Below are positions 10,226-18,421 of a DNA stretch of 64,000 nucleotides, one piece after another. The notes under the pieces are model-generated. The model was not told where the DNA came from. It made no database searches and saw nothing but the letters and a program-made list of their open reading frames with translations. The position numbers were made by a program, and so were the translations under genes. The first letter of the stretch is position 1. Each line of letters starts with the position of its first letter. Source of the stretch: Streptomyces sp. NRRL S-646 (GTDB lineage: Bacteria; Actinomycetota; Actinomycetes; Streptomycetales; Streptomycetaceae); the NCBI RefSeq assembly GCF_000720765.1, contig NZ_JODC01000014.1, forward strand, positions 1 to 64,000, in the 5' to 3' direction.

Positions 10226-11487
10226 GCGAGGACAAAGTGACCACTCCCGCGAAGAGCGACGGTGCCACCCTCACCAAGGACGCCGCCCCCGGCGAGACCC
10301 TGCTGAAGGTGACCGGGCTCCAGAAGCACTTCCCGATCAAGAAGGGCCTGCTCCAGCGGCAGGTCGGGGCCGTGCACGCGGTCGACGGCATCGACTTCGA
10401 GGTCAAGGCCGGCGAGACCCTCGGCGTCGTGGGCGAGTCCGGCTGCGGCAAGTCGACGATGGGCCGGCTGATCACCCGGCTGCTCGAACCGACCGGCGGC
10501 ACGGTCGAGTTCCAGGGCAAGGACATCACGCACCTCGGTGTGAGCGGTATGCGTCCGCTGCGCCGCGATGTGCAGATGATCTTCCAGGACCCGTACTCCT
10601 CGCTGAACCCGCGCCACACCATCGGCACGATCGTCGGGGCCCCCTTCAAGCTGCAGGGCGTCGAGCCCGAGGGCGGCATCAAGAAGGAAGTGCAGCGGCT
10701 GCTGTCGGTGGTCGGCCTCAACCCCGAGCACTACAACCGCTATCCGCACGAGTTCTCCGGCGGTCAGCGCCAGCGCATCGGCATCGCCCGCGCACTCGCC
10801 CTGAACCCGAAGCTGGTCGTGGCGGACGAGCCGGTCTCCGCGCTGGACGTGTCGATCCAGGCGCAGGTCGTCAACCTGCTCGACGATCTCCAGCAGGAGC
10901 TGGGCCTGACGTACGTGATCATCGCGCACGACCTCTCGGTCGTCCGGCACGTCTCGGACCGGATCGCGGTGATGTACCTCGGCAAGATCGTGGAGCTGGC
11001 CGACCGCGAGTCGCTGTACCGGGCGCCGATGCACCCGTACACCAAGGCGCTGATGTCGGCGGTTCCGATCCCGGACCCGCGGCGCAAGAACGCCAAGAGC
11101 GAGCGCATCCTGCTCAAGGGCGACGTGCCCTCGCCGATCTCGCCGCCGAGCGGCTGCCGCTTCCACACGCGGTGCTGGAAGGCGACGCAGATCTGCACGA
11201 CGACCGAGCCGAAGCTCGTCGAGCTCAAGCCCGGCCAGCAGGTCGCCTGCCACCACCCGGAGAACTTCGAGGACCAGGCCCCGCAGGACACCGTCCTGCT
11301 GACGGTCGCCAAGGAGGCGGCCGAGCTGGTCGCGGACGAGGTGCTCGCGGAGTCGGCGGAGACGTCGGCGGCGGTGGCGGCGGAGGTCGCCGAGATCGAG
11401 GCCGAGGCCGACGCGGAAGCGGAGGAGCCCGGGGAGGCGGCGCCCACCGCCGAGTCCGGGAATCCGGAAACCGGCGGCGACAAGTAA
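10222..11487 (+). CDS. Oligopeptide ABC transporter ATP-binding protein (OppF/DppF type) with acidic tail
   Basis: This 421-residue ATPase shows Walker A GESGCGKS, signature SGGQRQR, Walker [13 protein letters not shown] and an oligopeptide C-terminal domain with GCRFHTRCW and a following ICTTTEP. It starts at a GTG overlapping the stop of the OppD-type gene. After the conserved domain ends near residue 350, about 65 residues are dominated by Ala and Glu ([25 protein letters not shown]), an uncommon acidic, probably helical or disordered tail. A perfect hairpin terminator follows 20 bases after the stop, which closes the operon. Confidence 0.95.
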   Translation: MSEDKVTTPAKSDGATLTKDAAPGETLLKVTGLQKHFPIKKGLLQRQVGAVHAVDGIDFEVKAGETLGVVGESGCGKSTMGRLITRLLEPTGGTVEFQGKDITHLGVSGMRPLRRDVQMIFQDPYSSLNPRHTIGTIVGAPFKLQGVEPEGGIKKEVQRLLSVVGLNPEHYNRYPHEFSGGQRQRIGIARALALNPKLVVADEPVSALDVSIQAQVVNLLDDLQQELGLTYVIIAHDLSVVRHVSDRIAVMYLGKIVELADRESLYRAPMHPYTKALMSAVPIPDPRRKNAKSERILLKGDVPSPISPPSGCRFHTRCWKATQICTTTEPKLVELKPGQQVACHHPENFEDQAPQDTVLLTVAKEAAELVADEVLAESAETSAAVAAEVAEIEAEADAEAEEPGEAAPTAESGNPETGGDK

Positions 11488-11507
11488 ACCGAAATCGGTC
11501 GGAGCGA

Positions 11508-11543
11508 AATGCCCCGGCAGTCCGAAGGGACTGCCGGGGCATT
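11508..11543 (+). terminator. Terminator of the peptide transporter operon
   Basis: A perfect 16-bp stem (11508-11523 with 11528-11543) encloses a GAAG loop and begins with AATGCCCCGGCAG. It starts 21 bases after the last transporter gene. The ends are A/T-bordered but there is no long T-run, typical of Streptomyces hairpin terminators. Confidence 0.85.
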
Positions 11544-11579
11544 CGTATGTCGGGGAGCCTTTTCAGGTCAGGAATTCGT

Positions 11580-11729
11580 CTACCAGTAATGCCGGCCGAC
11601 CTTGTAGCCGTTGGAGCCGTAGGAGTTGATGTTGTGCGAGTACGTGTGGCCGGTGGTGACCGCCACGGAGAGGCTCTCGGAAAACCCGTCGGCCGCAATG
11701 CCGTCATGGAGCCTGGGGCCGGACAGGAG
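11580..11729 (-). pseudogene. Possible C-terminal remnant of a lost gene
   Basis: On the minus strand a 49-codon open stretch after an in-frame TGA encodes a protein-like ending: SLSVAVTTGHTYSHNINS, then YGSNGYKVGRHYW and a TAG stop at 11580-11582. The Tyr/Asn/His-rich composition and lack of Arg/Pro/Ala bias are unlike random antisense DNA in this genome. No ATG, GTG or TTG start is available in frame, so it is best read as the tail of a decayed gene. I do not recognise the family. It sits in the 354-base gap between the transporter terminator and the M1 peptidase gene; the remaining bases hold nothing else I can support. Confidence 0.35.
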
Positions 11730-11841
11730 TCAACCTCCCGGTAGCGCATGACGACTTGGTAAAGTCATGTACATGTCGGTGTGGGGGAGTGCAGGGTCGG
11801 GCGTATCCGTCTGATCGGACTACGCACCGAAGGGGCTACTC

Positions 11842-13233
11842 ATGCCACTCTCCCGTTCGGCACGCTTAGGGGCCCTCGCAACAGCGGCGGCCTCTTTCCT
11901 TGTCATCGCCGCCTCCTCCGCCCCCACCCCGGGCGCCCCGGGTATCGGCGACACCTACTTCCCGAACCTCGGCAACGGCGGCTTCGACGCCCGCCACTAC
12001 GCCCTCGACGTGGCGTACAACCCGGACAGCGACCGCCTCGACGGCCGTACGACGCTCACCGCCCGCGCCACCCGGACCCTCTCCTCCTTCGACCTGGACC
12101 TGCAGAAGCTGGAGGTCACCGGAGTCGAAGTGAACGGCAGACGCGCCGAGTTCACCCGGGACGGCGACGAACTGCGCATCACACCGAAGGGAGTGCTCCC
12201 CAAGGGGCACACCTTCACGGTCACCGTCACCTACGGCGGCGTCCCCGAACCCCTCAACGGCCCCATCGTCTTCGGCTCCGACTACGGGTGGATGAAGACC
12301 CCCGACGGCGTCTTCGTCGCCTGCGAACCCAACGCGGCCTCCACCTGGTTCCCGTCCAGCGACCACCCCGACGACAAGGCCACCTACGACATCCGTATCA
12401 AGGCGCCCAAGGGTCTGACCGGCGTCTCCAACGGCCGCCTCGTCTCGACGTACGACAAGGGCGACTCGACGTACACCCACTGGCGTGAGTCGAAGCCCAT
12501 GGCGACCTACCTCGCGACCGCCACCATCGGGAAGTTCGACGTCAAGACCGGCACCACTCCTTCCGGGATCCCGATCTACGTCGCCATCGACCCGGTGCTC
12601 GCGAACAGCAACAACGTCGACGTGTACGCCGTCACCGCGGCGGCCACCGACTACTGGTCGCAGGTCTTCGGGCCGTACCCCTTCGAGGAGACCGGTGCGA
12701 TCGTCGACGACATGCCCCAGGCCGGGTTCTCGCTGGAGGTGCAGAGCAAGCCCGCCTACTCGGCCGTGCGCAACGAGACGACGATCGTGCACGAGCTGGC
12801 CCACCAGTGGTTCGGCGACTCGGTCTCGGTCGAGCGCTGGAAGGACATCTGGCTCAACGAGGGCTTCGCCACCTACGCCCAGTGGCTGTGGGCCGAGCAC
12901 CAGGGCACCCGCAGTGCCCACGACTCGTTCCTGGCCGCCTACAACGCCCGTGCTGCGGACAACCCCTTCTGGCAGATCACCGTCGCCGACCCGCAGCGGG
13001 ACACCATGTTCGCCTCAGCGGTCTACCAGCGGGGCGCGATGACCCTCCAGGCGCTGCGCGAACGCATCGGCGACGAGGCGTTCTTCAAGCTGCTGCCGAC
13101 CTGGACGAGGATCCACCGCTACGGCAACGCGAACACCGCCGAGTTCATCAAGCTCGCCGAGAAGATCTCCGGGCAGAACCTCGACGACCTGTTCCAGAAG
13201 TGGATCTACACCACCGGCAAACCGGCCCTGTGA
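11842..13233 (+). CDS. Secreted M1-family metallopeptidase (aminopeptidase N-like)
   Basis: This 463-residue exported zinc peptidase has a signal peptide (about 1-33, SARLGALATAAASFLVIAAS then a small-residue region). The zinc site is HELAH at 317-321 with the third ligand E340 in NEGFATYAQ, exactly the M1 HExxH-x18-E spacing. A GxMEN-like exopeptidase motif is not obvious: the region before the zinc site reads GFSLEVQSKP, so the preference could differ from classic aminopeptidase N. At 463 residues it lacks the long C-terminal domain of 850-residue family members, as is usual for the short secreted actinobacterial forms. The ATG at 11842 gives a complete signal peptide. Confidence 0.9.
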   Translation: MPLSRSARLGALATAAASFLVIAASSAPTPGAPGIGDTYFPNLGNGGFDARHYALDVAYNPDSDRLDGRTTLTARATRTLSSFDLDLQKLEVTGVEVNGRRAEFTRDGDELRITPKGVLPKGHTFTVTVTYGGVPEPLNGPIVFGSDYGWMKTPDGVFVACEPNAASTWFPSSDHPDDKATYDIRIKAPKGLTGVSNGRLVSTYDKGDSTYTHWRESKPMATYLATATIGKFDVKTGTTPSGIPIYVAIDPVLANSNNVDVYAVTAAATDYWSQVFGPYPFEETGAIVDDMPQAGFSLEVQSKPAYSAVRNETTIVHELAHQWFGDSVSVERWKDIWLNEGFATYAQWLWAEHQGTRSAHDSFLAAYNARAADNPFWQITVADPQRDTMFASAVYQRGAMTLQALRERIGDEAFFKLLPTWTRIHRYGNANTAEFIKLAEKISGQNLDDLFQKWIYTTGKPAL

Positions 13234-13265
13234 GGACCGTGAGAACCCCCGAGTAAGAATGTGGG

Positions 13266-13922
13266 GTGCTCCAGCAACTGTTCAGCCCCTCCGTCCAGCA
13301 CACGCTCGACCTCGTCGGCATCTTCGTGTTCGCCATCTCAGGCGCGCTGCTGGCCGTCCGCAAGAACTTCGACGTCTTCGGCATCGCCGTGCTCGCCGAG
13401 GTCACCGCGCTGGGCGGAGGGCTGTTCCGGGACCTGATCATCGGGGCGGTGCCCCCGGCCGCCTTCACGGACCTGGGCTACTTCATCACCCCGCTCCTCG
13501 CCGCCCTCATGGTCGTCTTCCTGCACCCGCACGTCGAGCGCATCCAGGTCGCCGTCAACGTCTTCGACGCGGCCGGCCTCGGCCTGTTCTGCGTCGCCGG
13601 GACGATCAAGGCGTACGAGTACGGGCTCGGCCTCACCCAGTCGGCGACCCTCGGCCTCGCCACCGCCGTCGGCGGCGGTGTGCTCAGGGACGTCCTGGCC
13701 AACGAGGTGCCGTCGCTGCTGCGCTGGGACCGCGATCTGTACGCGGTCCCAGCGATGGTCGGCTCCACCATGGCAGTCCTGTGCCTCCGCTACGACGTCC
13801 TGACCCCGTTCACCAGCGGGCTCGCGGTCGTCACCGCCTTCGTCCTGCGCCTGCTTGCGATGAAGTACCACTGGCGAGCGCCGCGTGCGTGGAACCGCCG
13901 GTCGACGGTACGGGAGGAGTAG
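13266..13922 (+). CDS. TRIC-type cation channel family protein (UPF0126)
   Basis: This 218-residue integral membrane protein comprises two tandem UPF0126/TRIC repeats with about six or seven spans. Conserved glycine-rich helices are readable as ALGGGLFRDLIIGAVPP (first repeat) and AVGGGVLRDVLANEVPS (second repeat), the hallmark of prokaryotic trimeric intracellular cation channels. It starts at a GTG 32 bases after the M1 peptidase gene, so the two may be cotranscribed. The last 92 bases overlap the 3' end of the convergent esterase gene. Ion selectivity has not been inferred. Confidence 0.88.
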   Translation: MLQQLFSPSVQHTLDLVGIFVFAISGALLAVRKNFDVFGIAVLAEVTALGGGLFRDLIIGAVPPAAFTDLGYFITPLLAALMVVFLHPHVERIQVAVNVFDAAGLGLFCVAGTIKAYEYGLGLTQSATLGLATAVGGGVLRDVLANEVPSLLRWDRDLYAVPAMVGSTMAVLCLRYDVLTPFTSGLAVVTAFVLRLLAMKYHWRAPRAWNRRSTVREE

Positions 13923-15105
13923 TGCTCCGGGTCCGGACGTGGTGCTGGCCCATCTCCACGGAGAGCCAGCGGAACGACGGGACCACCTGCGGCCGCCACA
14001 GCGCCATGGTGTGGCCGCCCGCGCTCTTCGGGATGAAGACGACATGCACGGTCGTCGGCGCCTTCGCGGCCTGTTCGAGGCCGATGCCCGCCTCGTAGCC
14101 GTCGTGCGGCTGGCCGGAGACGTACAGCGCGATCCGGGGCGGGGTGGGCGACTTCTTCAGCAGCAGGTAGGGGTTGTTCTCGGCCCTGACCCTCGGGTTC
14201 TGCGCGGCGAGCGAATTGCGTTCGCCGATCGGGTCGTTGTAGCCGGACATGCTGATCGCGGCCATGTAGCGGTCCGGGTGCGCGACGGCCAGCTTGGTCG
14301 CGCAGTGCCCACCGGCCGAGTAGCCGGCGGTCGCCCAGCCCTTGGGGCCGGGCTGGGCCCGGAAGTTGTCCATGACCATCTTGGGCACGTCGATGCTGAG
14401 CCAGCTGTCGGCGTTGACCTGGCCCGGGATGTTGGCGCAGCCGGTGTCCACGCCGGCCAGCAGGTTGGTGCGCGGGGCGACCAGGATGAACGGCGCGACC
14501 TGGCCGCTTCGCATCAGCGGGGCCAGCTGCTGGGTCGCCTTCATCGACCCGAACCAGGCCTTCGCCGAGCCCGGGTAGCCGGGCAGCAGCTCCACCACCG
14601 GGAACTTGTGGTGGCGGTAGGCGGGTTCGTCGTACTGCGGCGGCAGCCACACGTAGACCTCGGCGTTCACACCGGAGACACGGCCCTTGAGCTGTGTCTG
14701 GCGCACGCCGCGCATGCCCGGTCCGGTGGCCGGGGTGAAGTCCTGCTTGACCTTGGGCAACCGTTTCAGCGCTATTCCGCCGGTGCCGTCGGCACCCAGA
14801 TTGGCCGCCTGCTGCACGTGGTTGCCCGTGCCGAGCAGGTCGTCCCAGTTGTCGTAGAGGTTGTTGGAGTTGTTGACCATCACGAAGACCAGCGCGACCG
14901 CCGTCCCCTGGGCGAACAGCAGCATCAGCATCCGGGCCGCCGCGCGCACGGCTTGCGGACCGCGCATCCGCGTCCACAGAGCGAGCGGCAGTATCAGGGC
15001 GATCGCGAACAGCACGATCAGTGTGTAGAGGAACGGAGTCCCGGTGAGGCTCATGTCCCCATAGAGGGGGAGAGGCGTCTCCGGGTTGAGGACGAGTGCG
15101 GACAC
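13831..15105 (-). CDS. Membrane-anchored alpha/beta hydrolase (antigen 85/esterase D-like)
   Basis: This protein of up to 424 residues has two N-terminal hydrophobic segments (about 22-44 and 62-78), then an extracytoplasmic alpha/beta hydrolase domain. The nucleophile elbow is GYSAGGHCATKLA and the histidine is probably in SAGGHTMALWRPQV. Other esterase features are VELLPGYPGS and FILVAPRTN. The start is uncertain: GTG at 15105, or the ATG at 15054 (MSLTGTPFLYT), which would place the first helix close to the N-terminus. About the last 30 residues are low-complexity Ser/Thr/Pro/Ala and lie antisense to the TRIC gene, suggesting loss of the original stop. The substrate is unknown. Confidence 0.82.
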   Translation of the reverse strand: MSALVLNPETPLPLYGDMSLTGTPFLYTLIVLFAIALILPLALWTRMRGPQAVRAAARMLMLLFAQGTAVALVFVMVNNSNNLYDNWDDLLGTGNHVQQAANLGADGTGGIALKRLPKVKQDFTPATGPGMRGVRQTQLKGRVSGVNAEVYVWLPPQYDEPAYRHHKFPVVELLPGYPGSAKAWFGSMKATQQLAPLMRSGQVAPFILVAPRTNLLAGVDTGCANIPGQVNADSWLSIDVPKMVMDNFRAQPGPKGWATAGYSAGGHCATKLAVAHPDRYMAAISMSGYNDPIGERNSLAAQNPRVRAENNPYLLLKKSPTPPRIALYVSGQPHDGYEAGIGLEQAAKAPTTVHVVFIPKSAGGHTMALWRPQVVPSFRWLSVEMGQHHVRTRSTTPPVPSTGGSTHAALASGTSSQAGAGRRR

Positions 15106-15218
15106 TTACCAAGAAATTGCCGGAACCTCACCCAGGAGGACGGCGGCCAAACGAACGTGTCATGCGCCCGTAACCTGGAAAGCTACCGCTTAGTAGTTTG
15201 TCGTTGTACGGTTCAGGC

Positions 15219-16079
15219 ATGCCAGAAGCAGCTTCCGCACAGGCCACCAGGGCCGCCATCGGCGACAGCGAGTTCGACCGGGACACCGCGCTCGTCCGGC
15301 GCGCACCCGGCGTGTACGACATCGACCTCTCCGCCGGCTGGACCATCATCAACGCCGTCAACGGCGGCTATCTGCTGGCCGTCCTGGGCCGCGCCCTCGC
15401 GGACGCCCTGCCGCACGCCGACCCGTTCACGATCTCGGCGCACTACCTGACTGCGTCGCAGCCGGGCCCGGCGGTCGTCCGCACCGACGTCGTACGGACC
15501 GGCCGCACCCTGTCGACCGGCCAGGCCTCGCTCTTCCAGTACGACGAGCAGGGCCGCGAGGTGGAACGCATCCGCGTCCTCGCCTCGTACGGCGACCTGG
15601 ACGCACTCCCGGACGACGTCCGCACGACAGCCGTCCCGCCGGCGTTCCCGCCCATGGACCAGTGCTTCGGTCCCCAGGACGGCCCCGCCCCCGTCTCCGG
15701 CAGCTCGGCGATAGCCGACCGCCTGATGATCAAGATCGACCCCGCCACGCTCGGCTGGGCGGTCGGCGCACCGTCCGGCAAGGGCGAGATGCGCGCCTGG
15801 TTCGGCCTGGCGGACGGCCGGGACGCCGACCCGCTCTCCCTCCTCCTGACGGTGGACGCACTCCCGCCCACCGCCTTCGAACTCGGCCTGAAGGGCTGGG
15901 TGCCCACGGTGGAACTCACGGTCCACGTCCGCTCCCGCCCGGCCCCCGGCCCCCTGCGCGTCTCGATCACCACCCGCAACCTGGCCGGCGGCTTCCTGGA
16001 GGAGGACGCGGAGGTCTGGGACAGCAACGACCGCCTGGTGGCCCAGTCCCGCCAGCTGGCTCGCGTCAGGCTCGGCTGA
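15219..16079 (+). CDS. Acyl-CoA thioesterase-like (hotdog-fold) protein
   Basis: This 286-residue cytoplasmic protein has two hotdog-fold halves of the TesB-like/4HBT_3 type. The N-terminal half contains GWTIINAVNGGYLLAVLGRAL and FTISAHYLTASQPGPA; the C-terminal half contains ELTVHVRSRPAPGPLRVSI and DSNDRLVAQSRQLARV, the typical closing strand. Such proteins hydrolyse acyl-CoA thioesters; the substrate is not known here. I chose the ATG at 15219 (MPEAASAQ) over the in-frame start seven codons earlier because there is little room for a leader. It is divergent from the esterase gene and overlaps the convergent next gene by 14 bases. Confidence 0.82.
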   Translation: MPEAASAQATRAAIGDSEFDRDTALVRRAPGVYDIDLSAGWTIINAVNGGYLLAVLGRALADALPHADPFTISAHYLTASQPGPAVVRTDVVRTGRTLSTGQASLFQYDEQGREVERIRVLASYGDLDALPDDVRTTAVPPAFPPMDQCFGPQDGPAPVSGSSAIADRLMIKIDPATLGWAVGAPSGKGEMRAWFGLADGRDADPLSLLLTVDALPPTAFELGLKGWVPTVELTVHVRSRPAPGPLRVSITTRNLAGGFLEEDAEVWDSNDRLVAQSRQLARVRLG

Positions 16080-16779
16080 GCGGGGCGCGCCGCGGGTCGA
16101 GCCGGGGCGGGCCGGGGCCGGGCGAGCGGCTTACGCCCCGGCCCATGTCCACTGCCCGCGGACGCCGGCCCCTTCGGAGGCGGCCTTCGCCCCCGCCGCC
16201 CCTTCCCGTCCCGACCCGGGGGCCAGCCCCCGGACCCCCGCTCCTCAAACGCCGGAGGGGCTGAATTTGGCTCAGCCAACTCACGTCGCGCTGCGGGTCG
16301 GGCAGGACGCGGCGGGCGGTGATGAGGGCGAACTCGGCCAGCTCCGGGTCGAGTTCGAGGGGGTGGCCCAGCGAATCGGAGAGGTCCCAGGTGTGGGTGA
16401 CCAGTTCCATGACGTAGCCCGAGAGGGCCGCGCGGCCCGGGACCTCGCCCCAGGGGACGCGCACCGGGGCCTCCATGCGGTCGTCGCCCGCCCAGGCCCT
16501 GAGGACCCGGGTGCGGACCTCGTCGTACACGCCCGTCCAGTCGTCGTCGGCCACGTCGTCCGCGAACGGGCGTACGGCGAGCCCGTCGCCGCCCTCGCCG
16601 ACCACCGCGATGCGCAGGGTGCCGCCGACGATGTGGCTGAGCAGGGTGCGCACGTCGAACTCGGTACAAGGGGTCGGACCGGTCAGCTGCTCGGGACGTA
16701 CGCTCTTGATGAGCGCCGCCGCCTGCTCGGTGGCGCGGGAGTACACGGGGCGGGGGTCGATGGCGTTCATGGCGTTCAT
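16066..16779 (-). CDS. TIGR03086-family (mycothiol-dependent isomerase fold) protein with replaced C-terminus
   Basis: The first 165 or so residues match the DinB/MDMPI-like TIGR03086 family: an N-terminal RATEQAAALIKSV helix, PTPCTEFDVRTLLSHIVGG with the conserved metal-ligand His region, and ELVTHTWDLSDSLG. Beyond residue about 170 the frame reads through a dispersed GC-rich repeat and gives an Arg/Gly/Pro-rich tail (GGGGEGRLRRGRRPR) unrelated to the family, so roughly the last 25-30 native residues are missing. The ATG at 16779 has an AGAGAGG ribosome site. It may be a pseudogene or still partly functional. The gene is divergent from a WYL regulator, which may control it. Confidence 0.75.
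   Translation of the reverse strand: MNAMNAIDPRPVYSRATEQAAALIKSVRPEQLTGPTPCTEFDVRTLLSHIVGGTLRIAVVGEGGDGLAVRPFADDVADDDWTGVYDEVRTRVLRAWAGDDRMEAPVRVPWGEVPGRAALSGYVMELVTHTWDLSDSLGHPLELDPELAEFALITARRVLPDPQRDVSWLSQIQPLRRLRSGGPGAGPRVGTGRGGGGEGRLRRGRRPRAVDMGRGVSRSPGPGPPRLDPRRAPLSRA
16184..16264. repeat. Dispersed GC-rich Streptomyces repeat, copy A
   Basis: The segment runs from CGCCCCCGCCGCCCCTTCCC to the core TCAAACGCCGGAGGGGCTGA. The same order of blocks recurs near 31.7 kb on both strands, and the core recurs near 47.05 and 62.9 kb. Here it lies inside the reading frame of the TIGR03086-type gene and appears to have replaced that gene's end. Confidence 0.75.
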
Positions 16780-16880
16780 GGGGACCTCTCTCTGAAGGGC
16801 TCGGGTCAGAGAGTCGCCGCATAACCTGACAGTTTCCGTCAACATTTGCCGGGAGCTTCGCGTGGAGCGATTCTGATGCC

Positions 16881-17858
16881 GTGAAGTCCGACCGACTGCT
16901 CTCGATCCTGCTGCTCCTGCAGACCCGCGGCCGCGTCCCCGCGCACGAACTCGCCGACCGCCTCGAGGTGTCGGTGCGGACCATCTACCGGGACGTCGAG
17001 GCCCTGTCCGCCTCCGGTGTCCCGGTCTACGCCGAGCGGGGGCGGCACGGCGGCATCGAGCTGCTCGCCGGGTTCCGTACGGACGTCACAGGGCTGACCG
17101 CCGACGAGTCGCGCGCCCTGTTCATCCTCGCCGCCCAGGGTGCACACGCCGCACTCGGCCTGGACGCGGCGCTCGGCTCGGCGCTGCGCAAGGTGATGGC
17201 CGCGCTGCCGGCGCCGTACCGCCCGGCCGCGGAGGTGACCTCCCGCCGCATCCTCGTCGACGCCACGCGCTGGAAGGGCGGTCCGCAGGCCGCCGTCGAC
17301 CTGGACACCCTGCAGGACGCCGTCTTCGCCGACCGTCGGCTGCGGCTGCGCTACCGGCACAGCGGGGCGCAGGAGGCACGGACGTACACCGTCGACCCTT
17401 ACGGGCTCGTGTCGAAGGCGGGCGTCTGGTACCTCGTCGCCGACCGCCGTGGGAAACCGCAGCTCTTCCGCGCCGACCGGGTGCAGTCCGCCACCGTCCT
17501 GGACGACGAGGTGCAGCGGCGGCCGAGTGTCGAACTCGCCGATGCCTGGGAGGTGTTGCGCCGCCAGGTCGAGGAGCGGCCCGGCGGACTCGGCGTCACC
17601 GTCCGCGTCCGCCGCGACCGCCTCGACATGTTCCTGCGCCTGAACGCCTCGCAGCTCGCCGAACTCCCCGGCGGCGACGGCGAGGGCGAGTGGGTGACCG
17701 CGCGGCTCGTGTACCGCGTCGTCCGCGAGGCACGCCAGCTGCTGCAGTTCGCCGACCACGTGGAAGTCGTCTCGCCGCCCGAGGTGCGCGCGGAGCTGGC
17801 CGCCGCGGCTGCTTCTGTCATGGATCTGTACCAGCGAGTAGGCGAGCGCGGTTTGTGA
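16881..17858 (+). CDS. WYL-domain HTH transcriptional regulator (YafY/DeoR type)
   Basis: This 325-residue regulator has an N-terminal winged helix (about 1-60, KSDRLLSILLLLQTRGRVPA and the recognition helix SVRTIYRDVEALSASGVPVY). A WYL domain follows (about 140-225, RTYTVDPYGLVSKAGVWYLV), then a WCX-type C-terminal domain ending EVRAELAAAAASVMDLYQ. This is the standard layout of proteins that bind DNA and sense a ligand, often nucleic acid or nucleotide derived. It begins at a GTG 102 bases from the divergent TIGR03086-type gene, a very common pairing in streptomycetes, so that gene and its own promoter are likely targets. Confidence 0.88.
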   Translation: MKSDRLLSILLLLQTRGRVPAHELADRLEVSVRTIYRDVEALSASGVPVYAERGRHGGIELLAGFRTDVTGLTADESRALFILAAQGAHAALGLDAALGSALRKVMAALPAPYRPAAEVTSRRILVDATRWKGGPQAAVDLDTLQDAVFADRRLRLRYRHSGAQEARTYTVDPYGLVSKAGVWYLVADRRGKPQLFRADRVQSATVLDDEVQRRPSVELADAWEVLRRQVEERPGGLGVTVRVRRDRLDMFLRLNASQLAELPGGDGEGEWVTARLVYRVVREARQLLQFADHVEVVSPPEVRAELAAAAASVMDLYQRVGERGL

Positions 17859-18009
17859 AGTCGCAGGTCAGAGCGGTCTCCTGGGATCCTCTTTACCTGA
17901 GTCACAGGCCGGGGACAGACCGCACCCAAGGAAGCCCCAAGCGCCGTTGATTGAGTTCCCGCACTCGAGGCTCCCTCATCTCCCTTCATCTTCCTTGGAG
18001 TTGTTTCTC

Positions 18010-18351
18010 ATGAAGCGTGTGCGTCTCGTCCCCGCAGTGGCTCTGCTGGCGCTCTCGCCTCTGGTCCTGGCGGCCTGCGGCTCGGGCGACTCGTCGTCGT
18101 CCTCGAACAGTGGCAACTCCGGGCAGCAGCAGGCCTGTCAGGCACCGACCGGCAACGTCTCCGGGCGCCCGAGCGGTGCCCCCTCCGGCGCCCCCTCGGG
18201 CATGCCGAGCGGCGCCCCCAGCGCCGGCGGAGGCCAGGGCGGCCCCGGCGGAGGCGGCAAGGGCGGCGGCTGCGGCGGCGGTCAGGGCGGCCCCGGCGGT
18301 GGCGGTGCCGCACCCAGCGGCGCCCCCACCGCGCAGGCCACCAAGAACTGA
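18010..18351 (+). CDS. Small Gly/Pro/Ser-rich lipoprotein
   Basis: This 113-residue product has a signal peptide (KRVRLVPAVALLALSPLVL) and lipobox LAAC with the lipidated Cys near residue 22. The mature part is a Ser-rich linker, a segment with QQQACQAPTGN, then low-complexity PSGAPSG repeats and GGGQGGPGGGGKGGG, with two further cysteines. It should be anchored to the outer membrane face as an extended or disordered protein. I chose the ATG at 18010, with a GGAG site 11 bases before it, over an upstream in-frame start that adds a non-signal-like extension. Its function is unknown. A strong bidirectional terminator follows. Confidence 0.75.
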   Translation: MKRVRLVPAVALLALSPLVLAACGSGDSSSSSNSGNSGQQQACQAPTGNVSGRPSGAPSGAPSGMPSGAPSAGGGQGGPGGGGKGGGCGGGQGGPGGGGAAPSGAPTAQATKN

Positions 18352-18369
18352 CCTCGGACGCCGTACGGC

Positions 18370-18408
18370 AAGGGGCGGCACCCCCGGTGAACGGGGGTGC
18401 CGCCCCTT
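18370..18408. terminator. Bidirectional hairpin terminator between convergent genes
   Basis: A perfect 17-bp stem (18370-18386 with 18392-18408), AAGGGGCGGCACCCCCG and its complement, has a 5-base loop. It sits between the lipoprotein gene and the convergent TetR gene, so it can serve both. Confidence 0.88.
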
Positions 18409-18421
18409 CTCGCTGCCCGGC

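Noticed and set aside
11225..11749. Minus-strand frame of 174 codons overlapping the OppF-type gene end
   Set aside because: It is Arg/Pro-rich, mostly antisense to the Ala/Glu tail of the ATPase, and crosses a strong terminator.
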